From Rhodoferax sp. (GTDB lineage Bacteria; Pseudomonadota; Gammaproteobacteria; Burkholderiales; Burkholderiaceae_C), in contig JARWZT010000011.1 in assembly GCA_029866205.1 (NCBI GenBank), positions 62,001 to 126,000 of the forward strand: DNA of 64,000 nt. The letters are read 5' to 3'. A model generated the notes under the pieces. That model was given only the letters and a program-made list of their open reading frames with translations, did not search any database and was not told the origin of the DNA. The translations under genes were made by a program, and so were the position numbers. Positions 48,754 to 56,370 of this stretch are shown piece after piece (position 1 is the stretch's first letter; every line of letters starts with the position of its first letter).

Positions 48754-49194
48754 ATGTTCTACGTACGTCGCTTCACCCTTGTTTGTCTTTGCCTTTTTGC
48801 CAGCCTTGGCGCGTTCAAAGCCCTGGCGGCAGAGCCGCTGGAGCCTGGCGATAGGGCGGCAGTGCGACTGGTAATCGAAGGGCAGTTAGCCGCGTTTGCG
48901 GATGATGACGCGGAACAGGCATTTTCATTCGCGAGCCCGACGATTCAGGAAATGTTTATCACGGGACGAAACTTCATGGACATGGTGCGCATTGCATACC
49001 CAGTGGTGTACCGCCCGGCCAGCCTGAGTTTTCAGGTTCCTTATTTTCAGGGCAATGAAGTCATACAAACCGTAGAGATGCGCGACGCAAAGGGCTCAGC
49101 CTGGACGGCGCTTTACACCCTGATACGCCGGCCTGATAACCTGTGGCGTATCAGCGGCTGTGTGCTGCGCCGGGGATCGGGCAAGGCTGTCTGA
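48754..49194 (+). CDS. Exported DUF4864-like protein
   Basis: The 146-residue product has a signal peptide (FTLVCLCLFASLGAFKALAAEP) and then a small mixed fold typical of DUF4864, with AVRLVIEGQLAAFADDDAEQAFSFASPTIQEMF and a final LWRISGCVLRR. DUF4864 has no known function and is related in shape to NTF2-like domains. I chose the ATG at 48754, preceded by GGAGG; the track start at 48727 has no such site. It is the only plus-strand gene in the island. Confidence 0.75.
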   Translation: MFYVRRFTLVCLCLFASLGAFKALAAEPLEPGDRAAVRLVIEGQLAAFADDDAEQAFSFASPTIQEMFITGRNFMDMVRIAYPVVYRPASLSFQVPYFQGNEVIQTVEMRDAKGSAWTALYTLIRRPDNLWRISGCVLRRGSGKAV

Positions 49195-49417
49195 GCGTGT
49201 CGGCTTGGTAATCCACACAGCTTCTACGCAGGCGGATTCAGGCCATCAGCGCACCATTAGTGCTTGGAAGAATTGACAGGCTAAGCATGGGCGGGTTCCC
49301 ATCCCGATTAAGGCATGCCTCAAGGCCTGTGGAATTTCAGTACGAGTTGCGAGGCGTGGCCCTTGATGCGGGCTTAGGCCAAGCAGGCCACTGAGTGACT
49401 TAGCGGCATCTTGGCTG
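49195..49417. other. Convergent intergenic region in the island
   Basis: These 223 bp lie between the stop codons of the DUF4864-like gene and the RodZ-like gene. I see no gene and no clear terminator. Confidence 0.4.
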
Positions 49418-50428
49418 CTACCGTTCCTTCAAGCCAATCTGAGTTATCTTTGAATCAAGAACCGGAACGTGGTATCCCTGAAAAAAAACCTTCATCCCCG
49501 ACATATTGCGGCTGTAAATATGCCAAGGCGCTGCCCCCCGGACACTCTTGGCATCCCCAGCTTTCAATGACAAAACTGATGTTTTCATTTGCCCATCGAG
49601 AACACAAATTTTTACATCATCGCTGGCCATGAAGTGAACGTAGTTGCCATCGGTTCTAACCTGCAACGGTTGAAGTTGGATTTCCTTATCGCTCCAGGGA
49701 CATAGAGCTCGGTCCGCCTGTGTCGTCAAAGGGGCAGCTCCGAGAATCGGTTTGGCTACGGGCGCAATTGAAGTTTGTACCGGTATGCCAACTAACGGGT
49801 CAATTCGGCTTTCATCATTAGCTCTATCAACCTTAGGCACCGTAACCGATTGTGGCGTTTCACTTTGGGCGCTAACGGCTTGGACGAGTGCGTCCTCGCT
49901 TGAGAAATACAACGTTGGGGCTAACCATTGCAGGTAGTACTGCAAATTCGCTTGTCCTATTGCCAAAAGCGCAGTGGCGGCCAGCAGACCCAAAACGTAA
50001 TAATTCTTGCCAGTGGGGGCAGCAGTTTCCGCTAGAAGTCTTTCGGCTGGAAGGACCTGCAGGTCGCGCGCACTCTCGGCGGCCAATCGGCTGAGGTTGC
50101 GCAATGCTTCGGGTTTCCATGATTGATCTGAATTGACTCTCACTTGCGGTTGGTCTGTCGGGACATAGGCTTGGACTGCGGTCGCTTGCTCCGGTGCACC
50201 CGAGCCATCCTCGCGTCCCAGCCTTTGCAGTAGTTTCCTGCCCATGGCGGTCATGATTGCCGGTGAATGGAAGAGCGAACTGCTGACTCCGTCTTCAAGC
50301 AGCTTCAACTGCGCAATGGAGATGCAATTGCTTTTGGCGAATTGCTGGATGTCAAAGCCTGCGGCGTCCCGCAGCGACCTGAGGCGTTCACCGTCGGTGG
50401 CTTGCCAGAATGTGTGCCCCTTTGTCAT
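49418..50428 (-). CDS. RodZ-like helix-turn-helix membrane protein
   Basis: The 336-residue product has an N-terminal Xre/RodZ-type helix-turn-helix (residues ~10-70, LRSLRDAAGFDIQQFAKSNCISIAQLKLLEDG), a membrane helix near 143-165 (NYYVLGLLAATALLAIGQANL), and a C-terminal periplasmic domain with VHFMASDDVKICVLDGQMK and KVFFQGYHVPV that resembles the RodZ DUF4115 domain. This layout suggests a membrane-bound cytoskeletal or signalling adaptor. It lies in the island, far from mre genes, so it is unlikely to be the housekeeping RodZ. Confidence 0.7.
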   Translation of the reverse strand: MTKGHTFWQATDGERLRSLRDAAGFDIQQFAKSNCISIAQLKLLEDGVSSSLFHSPAIMTAMGRKLLQRLGREDGSGAPEQATAVQAYVPTDQPQVRVNSDQSWKPEALRNLSRLAAESARDLQVLPAERLLAETAAPTGKNYYVLGLLAATALLAIGQANLQYYLQWLAPTLYFSSEDALVQAVSAQSETPQSVTVPKVDRANDESRIDPLVGIPVQTSIAPVAKPILGAAPLTTQADRALCPWSDKEIQLQPLQVRTDGNYVHFMASDDVKICVLDGQMKTSVLSLKAGDAKSVRGAAPWHIYSRNMSGMKVFFQGYHVPVLDSKITQIGLKER

Positions 50429-50547
50429 GGCGATTTCCTAAAGACTGGGGCGCTGTATTGCGCAAAAGTAATATGTGCACCCTTCACTGCTCTGAGCAGC
50501 GAAGCAGACTAGTTTTTACTACTTGCCAGTTAAGATTTCGTGAATTT

Positions 50548-50775
50548 TTACTTAAGTGAAATCGCTGCCTCCATAGCTTCGATGTTTATGGACTTTGAAA
50601 TCGTCTGAAGCTCCAATAGACTTCTGGAGATATCGAATTTTTCGCCGAAGTCATCATGTGCCGATGGGTTGCTCAAAGGGCTGATTTGAGGCTCGCTTGG
50701 GGCATGGGCTAAACAGGTGGAAGGGCCACATTGCCAATACACATGCAACTTTTCCAGGAGCTTTTTGTGCATCAC
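50548..50775 (-). CDS. Doubtful small ORF overlapping the dispersed repeat
   Basis: A 75-residue ORF on the minus strand ends with FDISRSLLELQTISKSINIEAMEAAISLK, which reads like a helical protein. Its first half is the complement of the repeat copy at 50678-50707. It may be a gene fragment captured next to the repeat, or chance. I see no recognisable family. Confidence 0.25.
   Translation of the reverse strand: MMHKKLLEKLHVYWQCGPSTCLAHAPSEPQISPLSNPSAHDDFGEKFDISRSLLELQTISKSINIEAMEAAISLK
50678..50707 (+). repeat. Dispersed island repeat, copy 2 (partial)
   Basis: GGGCTGATTTGAGG with CGCTTGGGG matches copy 1 at 27 of 30 positions. Only the right part of the full-length repeat is present. Confidence 0.7.
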
Positions 50776-50854
50776 GCACCCGCCCAGCTACTCAGCCCAG
50801 CCCAGCCTGAAGATCAGCCGCTACAGGGCGTTTTTGACACCCGCTTGACGCCCC
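50773..50854 (+). repeat. Dispersed island repeat, copy 3 (full length)
   Basis: The roughly 80-bp unit begins CACGCACC, carries CAGCTACTCAGCCCAGCCC in the middle and ends with CGCTACAGGG and GTTTTTGA followed by CGCTTGA. About 13 of 80 positions differ from the copy at 53100-53180. Confidence 0.8.
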
Positions 50855-51094
50855 AAATGCAGTAAACCCGTAAGCCAGCATGTAGGCAAAAAAGAAGCCC
50901 TCACTAAAGAGGGCCAAGGAGAGTGGCAACTACTCCAAAATCAAAAATTAAAGTCAAGCAACCGAAATTAAAATTGCCATAGAGCAAGTTGACCGCTGGT
51001 TGCTGAAAGTGCTGGTGCCGACAACCATTTGACTTAGGTGGCCAATAGTCGCTCACCTAGATTAAAAGGTATTTGGTGCTAACAGTGGCGTTAC
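50776..51094. other. Gene-free stretch between repeat copy 3 and the acidic-repeat gene
   Basis: This 319-bp stretch holds repeat copy 3 and a minus-strand terminator (50888-50914). The remaining part is AT-rich with no recognisable gene. Confidence 0.5.
50888..50914 (-). terminator. Rho-independent terminator, minus strand
   Basis: On the minus strand GCCCTC-TTTAGT-GAGGGC is followed by TTCTTTTTT. It lies about 180 bp after the stop codon of the acidic-repeat gene and probably ends that transcript. Confidence 0.8.
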
Positions 51095-51328
51095 TTATGA
51101 GGCGTCAGCTTGATGTTCGGCATCGTGAGCAGTTTCTGAGTCCGCTTGATGCTCGGCTTCATTAGAAGTTTCCGATTCAGCTTGATGCTCGGCTTCCTGC
51201 GAGGTTTCCGATTCAGCTTGATGTTCAGTCTCGTGCTCTGTCTCAGTGCCAGTTTCCGCGTCATCGTGCGGCTCAATGGTCTCCGTTTGCGAGTCTACTG
51301 TTAAATCTACGTTAGTTTCGGTGTTCAT
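51095..51328 (-). CDS. Small acidic protein with 12-residue repeats
   Basis: I do not recognise the family. The 77-residue product is almost wholly Glu/Asp/Thr/Ser/His/Gln and contains about three and a half copies of a 12-residue unit (AEHQAESETSQE, AEHQAESETSNE, AEHQADSETAHD), encoded by 36-bp direct repeats. It has no hydrophobic core and should be disordered. I chose the ATG at 51328 because AAGGA sits 8 nt upstream; the track start at 51406 lacks this. A terminator follows, so it is probably a real transcript. Confidence 0.6.
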   Translation of the reverse strand: MNTETNVDLTVDSQTETIEPHDDAETGTETEHETEHQAESETSQEAEHQAESETSNEAEHQADSETAHDAEHQADAS

Positions 51329-51632
51329 TTTTGTCATCCTTGGGTTGCATCTATCAGCGGTATTGACAAACGCCTGTACGTCACTGGTAGACACTCCGAT
51401 TAACATTTACGAACGCTAAATATTTATGACGCTGACGTTTGCAAACCGCCGGACCGCAGTGGTGCCAGCAGATTTGTGATCCGCAGTCCGCGGCCAAGGC
51501 CATGTTGCTTGCTTGGCCGCCACAATTGTCCGTTCCAAATGAACTGTAAAGTCTTAACCAGGGTCCTCAGGGGCGGATATCGGCTGCAATTAACAGCACT
51601 AAGTCCCGTGCTTCACGCACCAGTCCAGCTAC
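51329..51632. other. Gene-free stretch with repeat copy 4
   Basis: This 304-bp stretch between the acidic-repeat gene and the cyclase gene holds the left part of the dispersed repeat near its right end. I see no coding frame of interest. Confidence 0.5.
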
Positions 51633-51646
51633 TCAGCCCAGCCCTG
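51614..51646 (+). repeat. Dispersed island repeat, copy 4 (left part)
   Basis: CACGCACCAGTCCAGCTACT and CAGCCCAGCCCTG match the left part of the copy at 53100 almost exactly. The copy overlaps the stop codon and last codons of the cyclase gene, so the end of that protein may derive from the repeat. Confidence 0.75.
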
Positions 51647-52979
51647 TGTGGGGGCTGAACAACTCAAAGTGCTCGCTGAATCCCTTGAGTTCGTGTTCGC
51701 CGATAGAAGCAAAGGTCATTTCACTGCCACCGGTCAGGTCCTTCAATGTTCGGGTCATCAAGACTTTTCCCGAACCGGCTTTTTCCATCACCCGCGCTGC
51801 GATATTGACTGCGATGCCAGTCACATCGTCGCCACGGTTTACGACTTCGCCAACATGCAGGCCAGCGCGGATGGGTAGACCAATCGCTTCTAGGGCTTGT
51901 ACCAGCGCTAAGGCGCATTGCAGCGCGCGCACCGGGCCGTCAAAAACAGCCAGTAATCCGTCGCCCGTGTTTTTCACAATGCGTCCACGGAATTGCTTGA
52001 CCAGGGGGGTAGCGATCGCATCATGCTGATCCAAGGCCTTGCGCCAGGCTTGATCACCCATTTGGATCAATTTTTCGGTGGAGCCTACGATGTCCGTAAA
52101 AAGCGCCGTGCTCAGTTTTTTGTCCTCGATGTATTCGCTACGGCCAAGGCGTGAAGCCTTGACAAAGCGAACCATGGTCTCAATCACCTCCACGCTGTCT
52201 TCAAATTGAGGCATGTGCGATGTCGTGGGCAATTCCAAGTAGGTCGCGTTGGGTATATGGTCTGCGAGGTAGCGGCCATTGCCCCTGCGCACCAACTTGT
52301 CGTGCCTGCGTTGAATGACAAGCGTGTCTTGGAGTACGTTGCGCAAAATGGGCCGCACATCGATGAGATCGTTCGCTAGCATGAACTTGCGCACCCCGCT
52401 GGGCGAGCAGGCCATACGCTCCCATTTTGAGAGCACTTGCGAGTGGCTTGGATCGAAGCCGCCTTTGGGTCCGGCCATCGCAACAAAATTTCCCTTGCCC
52501 CAATTGGAAATGAGCGGTTCCAAGACCTTCTCAAGACGAGGACTGTGCGGGTAGTCGTCGCTGCCCCAAAACTTGGCCATCGAGCCAAACAAAATCAGGC
52601 GCTCCACTTTCTTAGGGTAGGTTGCCGCAAAAAGCAGGCAAACAGGCCCGCCTTCGGACAAGCCAAACAAAGTAGCGCTTTGGGAATCAACGGCCTCCAT
52701 CACTGCCCGTAGGTCGTCAATCCGCTCCTCCAGTGTGGTGGCGCCTTCGATACGGTCTGACATGCCTTGCCCCCGTTTGTCAAAAATGATGACGCGAAAG
52801 TGCTGGCCCAATGCCCTCAAGAAGGCACTGGAATCACTGTCTTCCCACACTAATTCCAAATGGGAAATGATGCCAGGCACATACAACAAGTCGCAAGTGC
52901 CATGGCCAAACACCTGGTAAGCAATGCTCAATTCGCCCGATAGAACGTACTGAGTTTCTGGACGATCTATAGCCAACAT
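51633..52979 (-). CDS. Alpha/beta-hydrolase-class III adenylate/guanylate cyclase fusion
   Basis: The 448-residue product joins two domains. Residues ~10-265 are an alpha/beta hydrolase with the nucleophile elbow FGLSEGGPV (Ser near 108) and a late His in TSHMPQFED. Residues ~285-440 are a class III nucleotide cyclase with the metal-binding Asp in LFTDIVGSTEK, the second Asp in NTGDGLLAVFDGP and GLHVGEV. No membrane segment is seen, so it is probably cytosolic and makes cAMP or cGMP under control of a small-molecule-binding hydrolase domain. The last residues overlap a dispersed repeat. Confidence 0.88.
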   Translation of the reverse strand: MLAIDRPETQYVLSGELSIAYQVFGHGTCDLLYVPGIISHLELVWEDSDSSAFLRALGQHFRVIIFDKRGQGMSDRIEGATTLEERIDDLRAVMEAVDSQSATLFGLSEGGPVCLLFAATYPKKVERLILFGSMAKFWGSDDYPHSPRLEKVLEPLISNWGKGNFVAMAGPKGGFDPSHSQVLSKWERMACSPSGVRKFMLANDLIDVRPILRNVLQDTLVIQRRHDKLVRRGNGRYLADHIPNATYLELPTTSHMPQFEDSVEVIETMVRFVKASRLGRSEYIEDKKLSTALFTDIVGSTEKLIQMGDQAWRKALDQHDAIATPLVKQFRGRIVKNTGDGLLAVFDGPVRALQCALALVQALEAIGLPIRAGLHVGEVVNRGDDVTGIAVNIAARVMEKAGSGKVLMTRTLKDLTGGSEMTFASIGEHELKGFSEHFELFSPHTGLG

Positions 52980-53278
52980 CGGTGCTCTCCAAAAAACGGG
53001 TCGAGGGTCGGAACGGGTAACTTACGAAACCACTATACCTGTCTGACTAACTCAAACGTCACTCTGAGAATGATGGGTATGAAAGGCGGGATTGCGCACC
53101 ACGCGCCAGTCCAGCTACTCAGCCCAGCCCTGCCTGGAGATCAGGCGCTGCAGGGTGTTTTTGATGCCTGCTTGAGACCTATGCTAACGAACAGTGTGGA
53201 GATTTAGAAGCGGCCGCCATCGGGCACTCAAAAGCGCAGGAACGCCCCATGACGCCCCTGCGCGTTCGTCCAAGTGAC
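52980..53278. other. Upstream region of the cyclase gene with repeat copy 5
   Basis: These 299 bp hold the likely cyclase promoter region on the minus strand and one full-length dispersed repeat. No gene is seen. Confidence 0.45.
53100..53180 (+). repeat. Dispersed island repeat, copy 5 (full length)
   Basis: CACGCGCCAGTCCAGCTACT opens the unit, GCCTG-GAGAT-CAGGC forms a small hairpin in the middle, and GCTGCAGGGTGTTTTTGA with GCTTGAGACC closes it. It is the best match to copies 3 and 4. Confidence 0.8.
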
Positions 53279-53611
53279 TTACTTGGCTGCAATCTGCAGC
53301 GTCAAACTGTCGGCATAGCTGCCGGCAATGGCTTGGGCGTTGGCTGCAATGGCCACCACCAGGTTGTTTACCGAGTTGAACTTCGCTTGATTGCGCGTGG
53401 CTGTCAGCGCCGAAGTGATGTCGCCGGTGGCATCGCTGTAGGCAACGGAGTACGCCGCCAGCGGTGCCGTTGCGTCATCCGGATTGGTGCGCAACTGACC
53501 GTAGTTTGCCGAAGTGATGGTGACTGCGTAGCCGGTGACTGAGTTGCAGTCCTCGGTTACGGTTCCCACCGTTGCGCCGACTTCACCGCCTTTGATGTCC
53601 AGGCGGCTGGA
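53279..53611 (-). pseudogene. N-terminally truncated beta-rich exported protein (fragment A)
   Basis: The readable frame extends upstream of the track ORF to about 53611 (RLDIKGGEVGATVG...), followed by DCNSVTGYAVTITSANYGQL, APLAAYSVAYSDATG and an end ADSLTLQIAAK. This looks like the C-terminal half of a spore-coat-U/fimbrial-type beta-sandwich protein. No signal peptide or N-terminal half is found, and the frame runs into the head of an oppositely oriented fragment. I treat it as a remnant. Confidence 0.6.
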
Positions 53612-53921
53612 TTTCGGCGAGTTGGTCCAGGGAGCGACCCGCAGCGCTGGCCTCGTGGTTCAGGCCAATTCGACCTACACGATTGCGCTGGAGAGCGCGC
53701 AAAACGGCCAATTGGTGAACGCAAAATTTCCGCTGATGGGACTGGCTTATTCGCTTCGATTGGATGGAAGACCCATGTCCCTGGGGCCGAATGCCAGCGA
53801 TATCCGACTTGCAACGCCTGGGAGAGTTCGCCACGCGATTGAAGCCCGGATCGGTCCGGTGGAACGCGTTCTCGCTGGCGAATACGTTGACAGCCTTTTG
53901 GCCACGATCACTGCGCAGTGA
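53606..53921 (+). pseudogene. N-terminally truncated beta-rich exported protein (fragment B)
   Basis: The plus-strand frame RLDFGELVQGATRSAGLVVQ, then TYTIALESAQNGQL, GLAYSLRLDGRPMSLG and the end EYVDSLLATITAQ resembles the C-terminal half of the same SCPU-like family as fragment A. The N-terminal half and signal peptide are missing. The two fragments abut head to head within a few bases of each other, which indicates a rearrangement junction. Confidence 0.6.
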
Positions 53922-53995
53922 AAAGTCCATGGGCTGCGAGCCTGAAAACCCCGCGACGCTCAAAATGGAGCCATCGTGGTTATGCTCACGTCCCT

Positions 53996-54550
53996 ATGAG
54001 CAATGCATTTGATTCACTGGAGCAGGCGCGCGCGCAATGGCGTTGGCGCGGGCAGGACCGCCCGCCATTTGCCACATTGCCTGGGCCCGGTCAGGTGTCG
54101 GTTTGGGACTTTCCGCGTCCGCCCGAACTGGTGCGGGAGACGCGAGAAATCGTCGTGAGCTGGGGCGGGCGGGAAATTGCCCGCACACGCGGTGCCTGGG
54201 CAGTTCGCGAGACCGCCCATCCGCCCACTTTTTACCTGCCACTGGCCGACGTGTGGTGCGCGGGTTTGCGGGCTGCCGGAGGGGGCTCGTTTTGTGAGTG
54301 GAAGGGTCCTGCACGCTACTGGGATCTGGTGGACGGGGTGCAATGTCTGCCCCAGGTGGGCTGGAGTTATCCCCATCCTCTAGCCGGTGCCGAGGCGCTG
54401 GCCGACGGTGTGGCCTTTTACGCCCGCGACTTGGACTGCACCGTGGGTGGGGTCAAGGTGGTTCCGCAAGCGGGTGCCTTTTATGGTGGTTGGATCACGC
54501 CCGATTTGGCGGGGCCTTTCAAGGGGGAGCCTGGCAGCGGTACCTGGTAA
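53996..54550 (+). CDS. DUF427 domain-containing protein
   Basis: The 184-residue product carries DUF427, a small beta-rich fold: IVVSWGGREIARTRGAWAVRETAHPPTFYLP, FCEWKGPARYWDLVDG, and AFYARDLDCTVGG near the end. The final segment GAFYGGWITPDLAGPFKG is usual for the long bacterial form. The function is not known. I chose the ATG at 53996, since the track start at 53918 runs into the fragment upstream. The DUF2805 gene follows after 24 bp. Confidence 0.85.
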   Translation: MSNAFDSLEQARAQWRWRGQDRPPFATLPGPGQVSVWDFPRPPELVRETREIVVSWGGREIARTRGAWAVRETAHPPTFYLPLADVWCAGLRAAGGGSFCEWKGPARYWDLVDGVQCLPQVGWSYPHPLAGAEALADGVAFYARDLDCTVGGVKVVPQAGAFYGGWITPDLAGPFKGEPGSGTW

Positions 54551-54574
54551 CAGGGCTGCCAGCCAACTGGACTT

Positions 54575-54853
54575 ATGCACATAAAAAAACGCGCAATTTT
54601 GACCGCAGGCGACGTGGCGGCCCTCATCCAAATGGCATGGGAGGACCGCACCTCATTTGAGACCATCGAGGAACGCCTGGGTGTCGGCGAGTCTGAGGTC
54701 ATTCGGGTGATGCGGTCTGCGCTCAAGCCGAGCTCGTTCAAGCTATGGCGCATGCGTGTCAAGGGCCGATCCACGAAGCACCGAGCGCTCAGGGACCCGC
54801 AGATGAAATTTGACGACCGCGCGATTGCCGACCATCGCCGTGCGAATTGCTAG
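54575..54853 (+). CDS. DUF2805 (TIGR03643) family protein
   Basis: The 92-residue product has the family core IQMAWEDRTSFETIEERLGVGESEVIRVMRSALKPSSFKLWRMRVKGRSTKH, which looks like a small helix-turn-helix protein. Its function is unknown; a nucleic-acid-binding role is plausible from the fold. It probably shares a transcript with the DUF427 gene. Confidence 0.85.
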   Translation: MHIKKRAILTAGDVAALIQMAWEDRTSFETIEERLGVGESEVIRVMRSALKPSSFKLWRMRVKGRSTKHRALRDPQMKFDDRAIADHRRANC

Positions 54854-55040
54854 GTGCGTCTTATGTTCACTTGCCTGTCGCGCAAGGTGGACTGTGGGAC
54901 GGACCAAACAAAGGCAATTCGGGTGCCACGGAGTGCGCAAAGCGTCGCTGCTCGCTTCGCGGCAACATAAGATCAGCTCGCGCAGGGTCGATTCAGACCT
55001 CTCCGTATTTTTCATTTCTTTTTTTACCAGGATCCCTCCC

Positions 55041-55661
55041 ATGACCGACGTTTTCAGTGCCATCAACGGCCGCACTTCCGCTAACAACTTTGACGCTACC
55101 CACCTGATGTCCCAAGCTGAGATCACCGAACTGGCGCAGCTCACCAACCAAACCCCCACGTCCTTTAACCAGCAAAACTGGCGCCTGGTGGCCGTGAACA
55201 CGCCCGCGGCCAAAGCGCGACTTAAAGCGGCCGCCTACAACCAGCCGAAAGTGGGCGACGCGGCAGTGACCTTTGTGGTGGTGGGAAAAATCGGTGGCCA
55301 CAAAGACCTGCCCACCTTGATCAAGCCCATGCTTGACGGTGGCTACATTGACCAAGCCGCTTTTGATGGCTGGATTGGCATGGCCAATGGCATGTACGAC
55401 GGCAAAGACCAGTTCCAGCGCGACGAAGCCATTCGTTCCGCTTCCATGGCCGCCATGACGCTGATGTATGCCGCCCATGGCAAAGGCCTAGTGTCGGGCG
55501 CCATGATTGGCTTTGATCCGGCCGCCGTCAGTGCCGAGTGCAAGCTTGCAGCCGATGAAATCCCGGTCATGCTGATTGCTGTGGGCCGCCCCGCACCGGG
55601 TAACTGGCCTCGCAAGGTTCGCCGTGCCGTGGCCGATGTGGTGAGCTTTAGCGCGGACTAA
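55041..55661 (+). CDS. Nitroreductase-family oxidoreductase
   Basis: The 206-residue product has the nitroreductase/FMN fold: FSAINGRTSANNFD (the RRS/T-like phosphate site is RTS here), TPTSFNQQNWRLVAVN, and the late IPVMLIAVGRPAPGNWPRK. Such enzymes use FMN and NAD(P)H to reduce nitro compounds or quinones. I chose the ATG at 55041 since the track start at 54810 overlaps the DUF2805 gene. A stem follows its stop codon. Confidence 0.88.
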   Translation: MTDVFSAINGRTSANNFDATHLMSQAEITELAQLTNQTPTSFNQQNWRLVAVNTPAAKARLKAAAYNQPKVGDAAVTFVVVGKIGGHKDLPTLIKPMLDGGYIDQAAFDGWIGMANGMYDGKDQFQRDEAIRSASMAAMTLMYAAHGKGLVSGAMIGFDPAAVSAECKLAADEIPVMLIAVGRPAPGNWPRKVRRAVADVVSFSAD

Positions 55662-55688
55662 TCCCAGAACCTAGAACCTAGAACCCAC

Positions 55689-55715
55689 AAGTGGCGGCCA
55701 GCCCGGCCGCCGCTT
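55689..55715 (+). terminator. Possible terminator after the nitroreductase gene
   Basis: AAGTGGCGGCC and GGCCGCCGCTT form an 11-bp stem with one T-G pair around AGCCC. A short T run is nearby but not adjacent. Three AGAACCT-like 7-bp units lie just upstream (55666-55686). Confidence 0.5.
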
Positions 55716-55829
55716 GGCCTTTCGCGGGCAGTGCTTGCGGCGTCCATCGGAGCGGCGAGTCGCAAATGCCACAGCGGACATATTTATTTGCATAAAACAG
55801 GCACGCGGCAGCTTAATGCTTGATAATTG

Positions 55830-55841
55830 CTGCACTGCAAC
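55830..55841 (+). promoter_or_regulatory. Candidate PhaR-type operator of phaP
   Basis: TGCACTGCAACATTTTT starts at 55831 and is identical to the phaZ block; its palindromic core is TGCACTGCA. It is 22 nt from the phaP start codon, as in phaZ. TTAATGCT and a -10-like TGATAAT precede it. Confidence 0.65.
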
Positions 55842-55862
55842 ATTTTTTTATCAAGGATCCTT

Positions 55863-56345
55863 ATGTTCAAGAACTCGCCCTTTGAAGCCATTGCCAAAAC
55901 CATGTCGGAATCGGCACCTCAATTCAATCCTGCAGCGATGCAAGACGCCATCAAGCCTGCCCAGGACAACCTGAAGGCTTGGGCTGATCTGGCCCAAAAG
56001 CAGGCTGCACAAGCCCAATCTGCGATTACGGAGACCATGGAGTCGATCAAAGGCATCAAAGACCCGCAGGCCGCCTTTGAAATCATGAAAGAGTCGGCCG
56101 AAGCCGGCATGGCGATGTTTGCCAAGAACCTCCAGGAGGCAACGGCCCTGAGCTTTGGTCAGTTCAACAGCACGGTGGATGCCGTGGAGAAGGCACATCC
56201 CCAACCCGAAGCCTTTGCTCCCGTAGCCAAGGGTCTGAAAGCTGCCGCATCGACGGCCGAAAACGCGATTGAGTCGGCAATGACCCAGGGCGCCTCAATG
56301 GCCGCTTCCGTGTCGCCTGCCGCCAAGGCAAAAAAAGCCCGCTAA
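55863..56345 (+). CDS. phaP: Phasin (PHB granule-associated protein)
   Basis: Phasins coat PHB granules and control their number and size. The 160-residue product is an amphipathic, mostly helical Ala/Gln/Glu-rich protein with the family pattern FEAIAKTMSE, QDNLKAWADLAQKQAAQAQSA and FEIMKESAEAGMAMFAKNLQEA, and a Lys-rich end (PAAKAKKAR). I chose the ATG at 55863; GGAT precedes it. It converges on phaC, and its promoter block matches that of phaZ. Confidence 0.9.
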   Translation: MFKNSPFEAIAKTMSESAPQFNPAAMQDAIKPAQDNLKAWADLAQKQAAQAQSAITETMESIKGIKDPQAAFEIMKESAEAGMAMFAKNLQEATALSFGQFNSTVDAVEKAHPQPEAFAPVAKGLKAAASTAENAIESAMTQGASMAASVSPAAKAKKAR

Positions 56346-56370
56346 TCACGGCCTGTGGCGCGCCACCGTC

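Noticed and set aside
48593-48874. 93-aa plus-strand ORF at the island start
   Set aside because: It runs through repeat copy 1 and into the signal peptide region of the DUF4864-like gene in another frame, with no motif or Shine-Dalgarno site.
49345-49395. Possible sixth copy of the dispersed repeat
   Set aside because: Only a TTGATG and a GCTT-type tail match; similarity is too low to separate from chance.
48606-53180. Integron attC sites
   Set aside because: The repeats lack recognisable GTTRRRY core sites, genes are in mixed orientation and no integron integrase is seen.
48252-54000. Duplicate tRNA 3' end as right attachment site
   Set aside because: I looked for the TTCGAAACTTGTACTGCCC end further right and did not find it within the window.
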